A stretch of 64,000 bases of DNA from UBA11346 sp038203025 (GCA_038203025.1 JBBREK010000002.1:1-64000); one strand, 5' to 3'. Counted from the first letter of the stretch, positions 1-8,681 are shown. Numbers and translations: made by a program. The notes: generated by a model from the letters alone, not told the origin.

Positions 1-903
1 GCCATTGCGGATGTCGATGCCGGTGGGGCAGACGCGGACGCACAGGCCGCAGTCAATACAGTCGCCGGGTCCGACGACGGCCCCGGCGACTGCATTGACT
101 GCGGGTTTCGGGTTTCGGGTTTCGGGTTTCGGGGCCGGATCGCCGGCCGACGCGCGTGCCAGATGACCCCGCGGTTCGCCGCGGCCGGCGTCGTAGGCCA
201 CGGTCAGCGTGTGTGGGTCGAGCATCGCGGACTGGAAGCGACCATAGGGGCAGACGATGGTGCAGGTCTGTTCGCGAAACCAGCCGAAGTTGAACAGGAT
301 GACGCCAAACAGCACCGACCAGAACACCGTGGCGTAGGGATACGCCGTCCAATCAAGCAGCAGGTAGTGACGGAAGGCCTCGGCGCCGATGAAGATGGCG
401 GTGCCGGCGTTGGCCAGGCCGCCGGCGATCAGGGCGAACACCGCCCACATCAGGCCGGCCCGCCACCACACCGTCTTCAGCGGATTGCCCGGGCCCCCGA
501 GCAGGGCGTGCTCGACCGGCCGGAACAGCATCTCAAGGAAGACGTTGTGCGGGCAGAACCAACCGCAGAAGACCCGTCCCAGCCAGGCAACGGTAAGCAG
601 CGTACCGATGAGGCCCAGCAGCACGAGGATGACGAAGTAGCTAAGGTCCTGCGGCCAGAAGGCGACGCCGGCTATCCACAGCCTGCGCGCTGCCAGATCG
701 ATCTGAAAGGCGGGGTCGCCATGGATGCGCGCGAAGGGGATGGCGCAGTAGAAGACGATCAGCGGAATGGCGAGAAGATAGCGCAGCCGGCGCCAGCGCC
801 CCCACACGATGCGTGCCTCGACCCAGCGCCGACGCCCTGCCTTGTCGACCGTGGCGAGGACGGACTTGAAGTCGGGCTTCTCGGGCAGGACCGGCGTGGT
901 CAC
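1..903 (-). CDS. ccoG: Cytochrome c oxidase accessory protein CcoG (3' end cut by window edge)
   Basis: Membrane-bound ferredoxin-like protein of the CcoG/FixG family, associated with assembly and copper supply of cbb3 oxidase. I read the frame from a GTG at 903, one base after the ccoP stop, and it stays open to base 1 (301 codons). N-terminal hydrophobic segments include the family motif FCGWFCPHNVFLEML near residue 110 and CTIVCPYGRFQSAM near residue 205. The motif GDCIDCGLCVRVCPTGIDIRNG lies at the edge and is the first 4Fe-4S site; the rest lies outside. The segment between GEPRG and GDCIDC is about 33 residues, against roughly 12 in the homologues I recall, and the excess comes from a heptamer array and an inverted repeat (49-133). 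Last gene seen in the cco operon. Confidence 0.9.
   Translation of the reverse strand, partial: MTTPVLPEKPDFKSVLATVDKAGRRRWVEARIVWGRWRRLRYLLAIPLIVFYCAIPFARIHGDPAFQIDLAARRLWIAGVAFWPQDLSYFVILVLLGLIGTLLTVAWLGRVFCGWFCPHNVFLEMLFRPVEHALLGGPGNPLKTVWWRAGLMWAVFALIAGGLANAGTAIFIGAEAFRHYLLLDWTAYPYATVFWSVLFGVILFNFGWFREQTCTIVCPYGRFQSAMLDPHTLTVAYDAGRGEPRGHLARASAGDPAPKPETRNPKPAVNAVAGAVVGPGDCIDCGLCVRVCPTGIDIRNG
49..133. repeat. Inverted repeat plus heptamer array inside ccoG
   Basis: Two 21-base arms, 49-69 and 82-102, are inverted copies of each other with one mismatch (20/21). One arm encodes the GDCIDC iron-sulfur motif. Directly beside it are four exact tandem copies of GGGTTTC (103-130) and a partial fifth. 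All of this lies inside the ccoG frame and is translated, in coding direction, as a Pro/Lys/Ala/Val-rich linker. Because the unit is 7 bases, gain or loss of one unit would shift the reading frame. Confidence 0.85.
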
Positions 904-904
904 G

Positions 905-1495
905 TCACCAGTCCAGCGGTCGTTCCTGCTCGTCCGACGCCGGCGGCTTCGCCGGGTTGGCCTTCAGGCCGGCGCGGTTGAGCGAGACGATGAAAACAGC
1001 GAGATTGCGCACGCCCTCGGTGCCAAGCTGGGCGAAGCTGACCATACCCTTGCCGGGACGGCCGCCCTTCTCCAGCACGCCAATGAGGCCGGTCATGGTC
1101 GGTTCGCAGAGCCAGTTGCGGTCGCGCAGGTTGGGGCCGACCAGGCCGAGGCCCTCGGCCCCATGGCAGGCGACGCAGTTGGTCGCGAACAGGGCCTTGC
1201 CGGTGGTGATGCGTGCCGGATCGGCGGCAAGGGCGCGCAGGCCCGTCTCGTCGAGGGAGTCGCCAGCCAGAGCCGCGCGCCGCGCCGACAGCTCGGTGAG
1301 ATCGTCGCGCAGCTGCTCGGCGCCGACCTTGCCGCCGCCGCCGTGGTAATAGGGGATGTACCAGATCGACCAGATGATGGTCAGGACGAACAACCACAGC
1401 CACCAGCGCGGCAGGTTGTTGTCGTACTCCTGGATGCCGTCGAACGCGTGCCCCTCGTCCTTGAGGGTGTCCGGCTTGGGCTCGGGCTCAGACAT
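905..1495 (-). CDS. ccoP: cbb3 oxidase subunit III, mono-heme CcoP-type cytochrome c
   Basis: Diheme or monoheme c-type subunit that feeds electrons to the cbb3 oxidase. 196 aa. The N-terminal FixP_N signature DGIQEYDNNLPRWW (residues 19-32) is followed by one membrane helix (about 33-50). The periplasmic domain holds a single heme site CVACHG near residue 108 and a likely Met ligand in GKGMVSF near 150. Classical CcoP is near 300 aa with two CxxCH sites, so this is a shortened one-heme form. ATG start overlaps the ccoQ stop by 8 bases; ccoG follows one base after the stop. The same operon supplies subunits I/II, Q and S. Confidence 0.93.
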   Translation of the reverse strand: MSEPEPKPDTLKDEGHAFDGIQEYDNNLPRWWLWLFVLTIIWSIWYIPYYHGGGGKVGAEQLRDDLTELSARRAALAGDSLDETGLRALAADPARITTGKALFATNCVACHGAEGLGLVGPNLRDRNWLCEPTMTGLIGVLEKGGRPGKGMVSFAQLGTEGVRNLAVFIVSLNRAGLKANPAKPPASDEQERPLDW

Positions 1496-1652
1496 GGTGA
1501 TCGTCCTCCAGCGGCAGGTGCTCCATGCGCTGCAGATGGTGCTTCCGGCGGTCGCTGACCACGTACCAGATGATCAGGCCGAACAGGGAGACGAACCCGA
1601 ACATGGCGATCAGCGCCAGTGGGTTGGCGTTGGTGAACACCTCGCGAATCAT
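1488..1652 (-). CDS. ccoQ: cbb3 oxidase small subunit CcoQ
   Basis: 54-residue one-helix protein placed exactly between subunit I/II and subunit III, the standard position of CcoQ. Hydrophobic helix about residues 10-32 (ending in IIWYVVSDRRK), followed by a basic, then acidic/His-rich cytoplasmic tail typical of CcoQ. The ATG at 1652 overlaps the ccoNO stop by 4 bases, and its own stop overlaps the ccoP start by 8, so the three genes are probably translationally coupled. Called from position, size and topology; the family has little sequence conservation. Confidence 0.85.
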   Translation of the reverse strand: MIREVFTNANPLALIAMFGFVSLFGLIIWYVVSDRRKHHLQRMEHLPLEDDHHV

Positions 1653-3895
1653 GGCGTGACCCCTTTCGGCAGATCGGTGCCAAGCCGCTGCATGTAGGCG
1701 ATCAGGGCGATGATCTCGCGGTCCGGATCGATGCGCGCGCGATCCTGCTCGTCGGGGTTCTGGGCGCGCAGCTCGTCGGCGACCTGGCGGGCCTGGGCCT
1801 TGGCCGGGGTGACTGGATCCTCGACCTCGGCGCGGCTGTACGGCGTGTACAGCGGCATCCCGGCAAGTACGCCGATCTTGGCTGGCAGGCTGGCGTAGTC
1901 GGTCTCCCAGCGGTACAGCCAGGGGTAGGCCGGCATGGTGCTGCCGGTCGACTGGCTCTGTGGCTTCTCCATGTGCGCCCAGTGCCAGAAGTGGTTGTAC
2001 TTGCCGCCCAGGCGCCACAGGTCCGGGCCGGTGCGCTTGCTGCCCCACAGGAACGGCCGGTCGTAGATCATCTCGCCGGCGCGGGTGTACGAAGCTCCGC
2101 CGGCGTACTCGGCACCGCGATAGCGCTCGGTCTCGGCGCGCAGGGTGCGCACCATCTGCGTGTGGCAACCTACGCAGCCCTCGCGGATGTAGATGTCGCG
2201 TCCGGCCAGCTCCAGCGGGGTGTAGGGCTTAATCGCGGCGATTTTCGGCGTCACCGCACCCTGGATCAGCTGCGGGATGATCTCGCACAGCCCGCCGATG
2301 GCGAGGGCGATGGTGATGCCGACGATCATCAGCGTCGGCCAGCGCTCGACCAGGGCGTGCAGGGCATTGAGCCGGGCGGGCGCAGTCGGCTGGTCGATGG
2401 CTTGGTCAATGTGCGTGCCGACCTCCAGGTCCGGGGTAAGCCGCGGCACGCTGACCGTCACCGCCTCCATCGGCGCAGGGGCGCGGCGGATGGTCATGGC
2501 GACGTTCCAGATGCACAGGAAGATGCCGCCAAGATAGAGTACGCCGGCGAAGGTGCGCAACCAGTAGAACGGGATGGTGGTGTTGACGATCTCCATCCAC
2601 ACCGGGTACATCAGGTGCGCCTCATCGTTGAACTGCAGGGTCATCAGGCCCTGGGCGATGCCGGCGATCCACAGCGCGATCATGTAGAGGAAGATCGAGG
2701 CGGTTGCGGTCCAGAAGTGCAGGTTGGCCAGGCCGGTCGAATGCAGCTTGGTCTTGTACAGCTTGGGGATCAGCCAGTAGGCCAGAGCGAAGGCGACCAG
2801 GCCGTTCCAGCCCAGAGCGCCACCGTGGACATGGCCGATGGTCCACTCGCTGTTATGCGACAGCGCGTTGACCGAGCGCAGCGAGAGCAGCGGCCCCTCG
2901 AAGGTGGCCATGCCGTAGAAGGTGACGGCGGCGACCCAGAACTTCAGCACCGGATCCTGGCGCACGCGATCCCACGCCCCGCGCAGGGTCAGCAGGCCGT
3001 TGATCATGCCGCCCCAGCTCGGCGCCAGCAGCATGATCGAGAAGGTCACGCCCAGGGTCTGCGCCCACTCCGGCGTCGCCTGGTTGAGCAGATGGTGCGG
3101 GCCCGACCAGATGTAGAGGAAGATCAGCGACCAGAAGTGAATGATCGACAGACGATAGCTGTACACCGGCCGCTCGGCGGCCTTGGGCAGGTAGTAGTAC
3201 ATCAGCCCGAGGAACGGCGTGGTCAGGAGGAAGGCCACGGCGTTGTGCCCGTACCACCACTGCACCAGGGCGTCCTGCACGCCGCTGAACACGCTGTAGG
3301 CGTGCAGCGGACCGGTAGGGATGGCCAGCGAGTTGACCACATGCAGCATCGCCACGCCGATCTGCGTCGCGAGCAGGAACCACAGCGCGACGTAGAGATG
3401 GCGTTCGCGTCGCACCATGATCGTGGCCACGGTGTTGACCGTCCATGCCACCCAGACCACGGCGATGGCGACGTCGATCGGCCAGATCAACTCGGCGTAC
3501 TCCTTCGACGACGTCAGACCGAGCGGCAGGGTGATGGCGGCCGAAAGGATGATCGCCTGCCAGCCCCAGAAGTGGAAGCGGGTCAGCGCGTCCGACCACA
3601 TGCGCGCCTTCAGCAACCGCTGCGTGGCGTAGTAGAAGCCGGCGAAGATGGCGTTGCCGGCGAAGGCGAAGACCACCGCGTTGGTGTGCAGCGGGCGCAG
3701 GCGGCCGTAGGTCGTCCACGGCAGATCGAAGTTCAGCGCCGGCACCGCCAGCTGCAGCGCCAGCAGCACCCCGACCAGCATGCCGATGACGCCAAAGACC
3801 AGTGAGGCCCAGATGAACCACAGGACCGGCCGGTCATCGTAGGTGACGATGTCGAGCGCGGCTTCGCGCGGGACAGGCATGGGGACATCGGTCAT
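1649..3895 (-). CDS. ccoNO: cbb3 oxidase fused catalytic subunits I and II (CcoN-CcoO)
   Basis: 748 aa. Residues about 1-480 are the heme-copper oxidase core CcoN, with many membrane helices and the conserved segment HVHGGALGWNGLVAFALAYW carrying metal-ligand histidines. A hinge rich in Pro and Ala near 480-510 leads into a membrane anchor (about 515-540). The C-terminal CcoO domain has one heme-c site CVGCHTQMVRTL and the CcoO signatures RPFLWGSKRTGPDLWR and GSTMPAYPWLY. CcoN and CcoO are separate proteins in proteobacteria; here they share one chain without a frameshift. It reduces oxygen to water and pumps protons at high oxygen affinity. ATG start; overlaps ccoS by 4 bases. Confidence 0.95.
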   Translation of the reverse strand: MTDVPMPVPREAALDIVTYDDRPVLWFIWASLVFGVIGMLVGVLLALQLAVPALNFDLPWTTYGRLRPLHTNAVVFAFAGNAIFAGFYYATQRLLKARMWSDALTRFHFWGWQAIILSAAITLPLGLTSSKEYAELIWPIDVAIAVVWVAWTVNTVATIMVRRERHLYVALWFLLATQIGVAMLHVVNSLAIPTGPLHAYSVFSGVQDALVQWWYGHNAVAFLLTTPFLGLMYYYLPKAAERPVYSYRLSIIHFWSLIFLYIWSGPHHLLNQATPEWAQTLGVTFSIMLLAPSWGGMINGLLTLRGAWDRVRQDPVLKFWVAAVTFYGMATFEGPLLSLRSVNALSHNSEWTIGHVHGGALGWNGLVAFALAYWLIPKLYKTKLHSTGLANLHFWTATASIFLYMIALWIAGIAQGLMTLQFNDEAHLMYPVWMEIVNTTIPFYWLRTFAGVLYLGGIFLCIWNVAMTIRRAPAPMEAVTVSVPRLTPDLEVGTHIDQAIDQPTAPARLNALHALVERWPTLMIVGITIALAIGGLCEIIPQLIQGAVTPKIAAIKPYTPLELAGRDIYIREGCVGCHTQMVRTLRAETERYRGAEYAGGASYTRAGEMIYDRPFLWGSKRTGPDLWRLGGKYNHFWHWAHMEKPQSQSTGSTMPAYPWLYRWETDYASLPAKIGVLAGMPLYTPYSRAEVEDPVTPAKAQARQVADELRAQNPDEQDRARIDPDREIIALIAYMQRLGTDLPKGVTP

Positions 3896-4068
3896 GTAGG
3901 ATCCTGGGGACTGGTCGGTTCCGGCCGCGTGGCCGCAATATCCTCCGCCAGCATGCGCGCCGGCGGTGTGTCGAGATCATCAAGCTGCCCGCTGCGTACC
4001 AGTCCGATCAGGGCGGCTACCGCCACCACGAACAGGACCAGACCGATACCGGTAAGCAGATAGAGCAT
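3892..4068 (-). CDS. ccoS: cbb3 oxidase assembly protein CcoS
   Basis: Small one-helix protein needed for cofactor insertion into cbb3 oxidase. The helix (about residues 2-23) is followed by RSGQLDDLDTPPARML, matching the CcoS pattern RSGQFDDL..P..R.L. I chose ATG at 4068 (58 aa, normal length); an in-frame ATG at 4110 would add 14 basic residues but would cover the TATAAG box at 4085-4090. First gene of the cco operon, overlapping ccoNO by 4 bases (ATGA). Confidence 0.8.
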   Translation of the reverse strand: MLYLLTGIGLVLFVVAVAALIGLVRSGQLDDLDTPPARMLAEDIAATRPEPTSPQDPT

Positions 4069-4217
4069 GAAACGGCGGACGTGCCTTATACCCCTGCGAT
4101 TCCTTGGCAAATGGATATAGAGATAGGATTAACAAGAAATCGTGCGGAATACCAGTTTCGCGTCCCAGCAACGTCCGCCAAGAGTCTGCAGTGTCAGTGA
4201 TTACACCAGGACCGTGC
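4069..4217 (-). promoter_or_regulatory. Likely cco operon leader/promoter region
   Basis: AT-rich island in an otherwise GC-rich region, between the AraC-type gene and ccoS on the same strand. It holds a -10-like TATAAG (reverse complement of 4085-4090) 16 bases before the ccoS ATG. I see no clear TTG-type -35 at the right distance and no FNR half-site pair (TTGAT....ATCAA). Confidence 0.3.
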
Positions 4218-5015
4218 CTAAGCTTCGCGCCGGGCCGTGCGCCAGGCGCCCGGGGTCATGCCGGTGCGGCGGCGGAACCAGCGGCCAAACCATGCCGGGT
4301 CGGCGCAGCCGCAGCGGCGGGCAACCTCCTGGATCGGCTGGTAGCCGTGGGTCAGCAGATGCTGCGCGGCGGTCAGGCGATGCCGTTCCTTCAGGGCGCG
4401 GAACGACAGGCCGGTGAGTTCCCGCAGCGCATGCCGGGCGCGCTCGGCGGACAGTCCAAGATGGGTCGCCAGCGCGGCCACGTCCGGGTCCTCGGCAAGA
4501 TGGCCGGCGAGGTAGGCGTCGATGCGCGTCAGCCGCTTGTCGCCGCCGACATCGCGCCCCTCGGCCAGGCGTACCGCCAGTTGGACCAACCAGCCGGCGA
4601 GCAGCTGGCCGGCTGCCTCCAGCCGCGCGGATCCGGCCGCTGGTCCGAGATGGATCAGCGCTTCCAGCCGGCCGGCCACCCGCACCGGCACGATCAGCTC
4701 GCGGATGCCGGCATGGCAGACCCGCCAAGCCGGGGCTCCACCGGTGGCGAACGCCGCCGGCAGGTCGCACAGATCATGAGCCCGGCAGGCATCGTTGCCG
4801 CCCGCCCGCTTGGCCCGACGGCAGGCGGCAGCGCGGTGATAGTGCCAGCGCGCCGGCACCACCGCCGCCCCGTGCGCGTCGCGCAAGGCCTGGCCGAAAA
4901 CGTGGCAGGTCAGACGGACGCGCCAGACGGCCTCGACCCCGGCGAAGACGGTGTCGACCTCGGCGCGCAGGACGGCGGCATCGGCCATGCCGGGAATGAT
5001 GCCTGATACCGACAA
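4218..5015 (-). CDS. AraC-family regulator with PocR-type sensory domain
   Basis: 265 aa DNA-binding regulator. The N-terminal half resembles the PocR ligand domain, including the cysteines of AACRRAKRAGGNDACRAHDLCDLP and the later WRVCHAGIRELIVPV segment, which in family members contribute a metal or ligand pocket. The C-terminal 100 residues are a double helix-turn-helix AraC domain with VARRCGCADPAWFGRWFRRRTGMTPGAWR. Start could be M1 or M10. It lies upstream of and parallel to the cco operon; control of that operon is possible but not shown. Divergent from the 5099 gene. Confidence 0.82.
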   Translation of the reverse strand: MSVSGIIPGMADAAVLRAEVDTVFAGVEAVWRVRLTCHVFGQALRDAHGAAVVPARWHYHRAAACRRAKRAGGNDACRAHDLCDLPAAFATGGAPAWRVCHAGIRELIVPVRVAGRLEALIHLGPAAGSARLEAAGQLLAGWLVQLAVRLAEGRDVGGDKRLTRIDAYLAGHLAEDPDVAALATHLGLSAERARHALRELTGLSFRALKERHRLTAAQHLLTHGYQPIQEVARRCGCADPAWFGRWFRRRTGMTPGAWRTARREA

Positions 5016-5062
5016 GACGCAACGGCGACCGCCAAGTCCTAGCGCACGACCGCCCGCCCGTC

Positions 5063-5092
5063 TTGCCGAAGCCGGGGTCTGGCTGCTATGCT
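5063..5092 (+). promoter_or_regulatory. Promoter, TTGCCG-N18-TATGCT, leaderless type
   Basis: TTGCCG at 5063-5068 and TATGCT at 5087-5092, spacing 18. The -10 is followed by GCCGTC and then the ATG at 5099, so transcription would begin at or next to the start codon. No Shine-Dalgarno sequence fits in the gap. Confidence 0.5.
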
Positions 5093-5098
5093 GCCGTC

Positions 5099-6295
5099 AT
5101 GAGCCCCCGCCCGTCCCGCATCCTGCTGCGCTCCTCGTGGCAGATCGTCAACCTCGGCGACATCGCCCACACCCCTGGCGTCCTCGCCCTGATCGAGCGG
5201 CACCTGCCCGGCACCGAGGTCGTGCTGTGGGCCTCTGACGACCTCTCCGAGGCGGTAGCGGCGATGGAGCACCGCCGCTTCCCCGGCCTGCGCATCGTCA
5301 AAGGGCGCATCGGTGATGACGGCACGCCTGGCAATGCGGATCTGGCCGAGGCCCTGGCCTGGTGCGACCTGCTGCTGCATGGCTCGGGCCCGTCGCTGGT
5401 CGCGAGCCGCGACGTCGCCGCCTTCGAACGTCACATCGGCAAACCGTTCGGCGTCTTCGGCATCACCTATGCCGGCGGCGATGCCGATCTGCGCTCGCTG
5501 CTCGGCCGGGCACGCTTCCTCTACTTCCGCGATTCGGTGTCGCTGGCGCTGGCGCACAGCGAGGGCATCAGCGCCCCGGTGATGGCCTTCGGCCCGGACG
5601 GCGCGTTCGCCTGCGACCTGCGCGACGACGATCGCGCCACGGCCTTCCTGCGCGCCAGCGACCTGGAGGACGGCCGCTTTCTCTGCTGCATTCCACGGCT
5701 GCGCTTCACCCCCTACTGGCTGATCCACGGCCGGCCGCGCGACGAGCAGCGCCAGGCCCGCAACCAGGCCATGGCCGAACACGATCATGCCCCGCTGCGC
5801 GCCGCGATCTGCGCCGTGGTGCGCGAGACCGGCCTGAAGGTCCTGCTCTGTCCCGAGGACCGCAGTCAGATGGCGGTTGGACGCGAGTGGGTGCTTGATC
5901 ACCTGCCCGAGGACGTGCGCGCCCAGGTGGTGTGGCGTCCGGACTTCTGGCTGACCGACGAGGCGCTGAGCGTCCAGGTCCGTTCCGCCGGACTGTTCGG
6001 CCACGAGATGCATTCGCCGATCATGTGCATCGGCAACGGCATCCCCGCCATCGTCGGCCGCTTCGCCGAGCAGACCAGCAAGGGTCTGATGTGGCGCGAC
6101 ATCGGCCTTGGCGACTGGCTGTTCGACCTCGACGACGAGACCCAGATGGAGCGCTTCGTGCCGACCGTGCTGGCGATGGCGCGCGACCCGCAGGGCGCGC
6201 GGGCGACCGCGGCGGCGGCGCGCGAGCGGGTGGCCGGACTGCAGGCCGGCATGTGCGCCGAGCTGGCGCGGACGCTGGACGCTACGCGGCGCTGA
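5099..6295 (+). CDS. Polysaccharide pyruvyl transferase family protein
   Basis: 398 aa. N-terminal RILLRSSWQIVNLGDIAHTPGVLALIERHLP resembles the NxGD..... opening of the pyruvyltransferase (CsaB/WcaK) fold, and GRARFLYFRDSVSLALAHSEGI and VMAFGPDGAFACDL match the later R..S...L...G and GPD..F motifs. Members transfer pyruvate ketals to surface glycans or act on related sugar acceptors. ATG 5099 chosen because a promoter-like box sits 6 bases upstream; an upstream ATG at 5063 would cover that promoter. Stands alone, convergent with the FAD oxidoreductase; a second family member is at 16382. Confidence 0.75.
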   Translation: MSPRPSRILLRSSWQIVNLGDIAHTPGVLALIERHLPGTEVVLWASDDLSEAVAAMEHRRFPGLRIVKGRIGDDGTPGNADLAEALAWCDLLLHGSGPSLVASRDVAAFERHIGKPFGVFGITYAGGDADLRSLLGRARFLYFRDSVSLALAHSEGISAPVMAFGPDGAFACDLRDDDRATAFLRASDLEDGRFLCCIPRLRFTPYWLIHGRPRDEQRQARNQAMAEHDHAPLRAAICAVVRETGLKVLLCPEDRSQMAVGREWVLDHLPEDVRAQVVWRPDFWLTDEALSVQVRSAGLFGHEMHSPIMCIGNGIPAIVGRFAEQTSKGLMWRDIGLGDWLFDLDDETQMERFVPTVLAMARDPQGARATAAAARERVAGLQAGMCAELARTLDATRR

Positions 6296-6323
6296 AGCCC
6301 TTCCGCGCAACGGGCAGAAACGC

Positions 6324-8681
6324 CTAGTAGCAGCGCACCTCGACGATCGACGCTGCCGCATCGCCATTGGTCGCCAGCACGACAATGCGCAGACGCTTGC
6401 CCTGCACCGCAGCGGGCAGGTCGTGGCAGCGGCGCCAGGCGGTGTTGCCGGTGACGCGCAGGACCTCGACGCCGTCGGCCTCGATGGCGTAGTCGCGGGC
6501 GACCTGCGGCTCGACGTAGAACGGCTCCTCGCGATGCACCTCGCCGAGCAGTTGGCCGGGGAAGGTCAGCTCGACGCGCGTCAGCCGCTGCGGCGCGTCC
6601 CAGGCCAGCTCCAGCCACTGCGGAAGGCCGGCGCCGGAGTCGGAACGCCACAGGTTGGTGGCCGCACCCGGACGGGTGACGCCGCTGAGCACCTGTTCGG
6701 GACCGACCGCGTCCTGGGCCGGCTCGACGCGATAGGCGAGCGCACCGTGGAGGCCACGCCAACGGGTCGGCGAGAGGTGGCGGAAGGCGACGTGTCCGGG
6801 CAGGACGGCGGCGGCGTGCTGCCAGGCCAGGCCGGGCGCGGCGCCGGTTTCGAGGCGCAACCAGCCGGGTGCGACGCCGTCGAGGGCGACGTCCCAGGTG
6901 AGCCAGCGGCGCGTGCCTGGGGGGACGGTGAGGAGACAACTCGGCGCGGGCTGAAGCCCGCGGTCCTGACCGCCCTTGCGGTAGTCCCAGACGCCGTCGA
7001 CGCGCACCAGGTAAAGCGGCAAGGCCACCGGCGCGTCCGTCGGGTTGTCCAGACACAGCGCCAGGCTGTCGATCCGGCCCGAGCACCACACCAGCTGCGC
7101 CAGCCCCTTGGCGAGATCGGCGGTGCCGCGCGGCATGCCGCGCAGGCGCGTGCACGGCCCGTGGTCGTCCGGGCCCAGTCCATGCAACCGCGCGCTCGAC
7201 GAGGCGCTGACCCTGGCGCGTCGCGCGACATCCTGCTCATCGCGGTTGGCTATCCCAGGGATGAAAGCACCGTCGCGCAGCAGACGCTGCTGCACGGCGC
7301 AAATCGCCGGTCCGCCGGAGGCGGCATCGGCGGCGAGTTGCGGCAGGCCCAGTTTGCGGCGCAGGGCCTCGGCGGCAGCCGTGCCGACCGCCTGGCCCAT
7401 CATCGCCGTCGTGCCCATGACCCGCACCGTGCCCAGGGCGGCGCGCGTCGTGCTGATGCAGCGGCCGGCGAGGAAGAGGTTGTCGACATCGCGGGCGATC
7501 AGGCTGCGCAGCGGGATGCCGTACGGCCCGACGTAGCTCTTGGCCGCATACTCGCTGTCCGGGGTGTAGCCTTCGGCCGAGGCCGGTTCCGAGGTCGGCG
7601 CCAGCAGCCCGCCCGGCGTGTGCAGATCGACGAACCAGCCGCCGTGGCAGATCGCATCGGGGAAGGCCTCGCGGGCCTGCAGCTGCGTCTCGGTCAGCCA
7701 GTGATGGCCGACGACACGGCGGCTCTCGCGCTTACCCGGCACCTGGCCGATGAAGTCGAGGGCGTAGTTGCGGCAGCGGTCCATGGTCTTCGGATCGCGG
7801 TTCTTCATCCAGTCCCATACGCCCAGGGCATGGCGGGTCAGCTCGTGCCGGATGGTCTCGTTGTCGTGGATGGTGTGCCAGGGCACGCCGATCTCGATCC
7901 ACCAGAATCCGCCACGCATGTCGTACAGCCCACGCCCCTGCTTGTAGAAGAAGTCGGGGTCCTCGTGACGCACCGCCCACGGTGGCGGGGCGAACGGCGC
8001 CGGCCGGCCGATGTCCTTGGCTCGGATGTGGATCGAGTTGCCCATCGTCTCGGTCGAGGCCGTGACCGGCGCGTGCTGCTCGCCGTGCTCGGCCTGCGCT
8101 TCGCTGCCCATGCGCCAGGCACAGCCGGCGCGGTCAGCGACGATGGCGTCGCCGGTGCAGTCGGCGAACAGCGGCGCGCTCAAGCGCAGCTCGACCTCGG
8201 CCGAGAGGGTGCGGGCGATCAGCGCGCTGATCCGCCGGCTGGGCGCGCAGGCCTCGCGCTCGTAATAGCCCTTGCGCGTATGCGGCTGCACCTCGACCTG
8301 CTCGGCGCCGTCCAGTTCGATGCGCAGCACCGGCGTATTCAGGTGCAGGGTCAGGTTGGCTTCGCGCACGCAGGCGTCGTACAGCACCTGGTCGAAGACG
8401 CTGTTGGTCCAGCCGTTCTCGTTGATCTCCTCGTGGTTGCGCGAGCGCTCGTCGGCGAGCAGCTCGGCGATGATGCCGGTCTCGCGGCCGTAGGCGTGGT
8501 GGCAACCGGCGCCATGCACGGTGACGCGCATCTCGCTGGAGGCGACGCCGCCCAGCACCGGCCGCTCGTGGACCAGGCAGGTCTTCAGTCCCTGGCGGGC
8601 GGCGCTGATCGCCGCGCAGACGCCGGCCAGGCCGCCGCCGGCGACGATGAGGTCGAAGGATTGCTCGATGCGCTTGGTCAT
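6324..8681 (-). CDS. FAD-dependent oxidoreductase with C-terminal beta domain
   Basis: 785 aa, probably a flavin enzyme oxidising a sugar or sugar-derived substrate. Near the N-terminus is the dinucleotide fold SFDLIVAGGGLAGVCAAIS and the second FAD motif VLGGVASSEMRV, as in the FAD_oxidored (PF12831) family. An FAD-contacting NLFLAGRCISTTRAALGTVRVM segment follows in the second third. The last 280 residues are beta-rich and end in a discoidin-like module (LWRSDSGAGLPQWLELAWD...). A palindromic repeat is inserted in frame there (6945-6968, read as DRGLQPA). ATG overlaps the IclR stop (ATGA), so the two are coupled; the frame stays open 251 codons upstream but that part is IclR antiframe. Confidence 0.85.
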   Translation of the reverse strand: MTKRIEQSFDLIVAGGGLAGVCAAISAARQGLKTCLVHERPVLGGVASSEMRVTVHGAGCHHAYGRETGIIAELLADERSRNHEEINENGWTNSVFDQVLYDACVREANLTLHLNTPVLRIELDGAEQVEVQPHTRKGYYEREACAPSRRISALIARTLSAEVELRLSAPLFADCTGDAIVADRAGCAWRMGSEAQAEHGEQHAPVTASTETMGNSIHIRAKDIGRPAPFAPPPWAVRHEDPDFFYKQGRGLYDMRGGFWWIEIGVPWHTIHDNETIRHELTRHALGVWDWMKNRDPKTMDRCRNYALDFIGQVPGKRESRRVVGHHWLTETQLQAREAFPDAICHGGWFVDLHTPGGLLAPTSEPASAEGYTPDSEYAAKSYVGPYGIPLRSLIARDVDNLFLAGRCISTTRAALGTVRVMGTTAMMGQAVGTAAAEALRRKLGLPQLAADAASGGPAICAVQQRLLRDGAFIPGIANRDEQDVARRARVSASSSARLHGLGPDDHGPCTRLRGMPRGTADLAKGLAQLVWCSGRIDSLALCLDNPTDAPVALPLYLVRVDGVWDYRKGGQDRGLQPAPSCLLTVPPGTRRWLTWDVALDGVAPGWLRLETGAAPGLAWQHAAAVLPGHVAFRHLSPTRWRGLHGALAYRVEPAQDAVGPEQVLSGVTRPGAATNLWRSDSGAGLPQWLELAWDAPQRLTRVELTFPGQLLGEVHREEPFYVEPQVARDYAIEADGVEVLRVTGNTAWRRCHDLPAAVQGKRLRIVVLATNGDAAASIVEVRCY
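6945..6968 (-). repeat. Palindromic repeat, in-frame copy inside an FAD oxidoreductase
   Basis: Copy of the CGCGGGCTGAAGCCCGCG palindrome followed by GTCCTG. In the coding direction it is read as QDRGLQPAP within the C-terminal region, without breaking the frame. Confidence 0.85.

Noticed and set aside
4110..4217. FNR/anaerobox control of the cco operon
   Set aside because: No TTGAT-N4-ATCAA pair or recognisable half-sites in the spacer.
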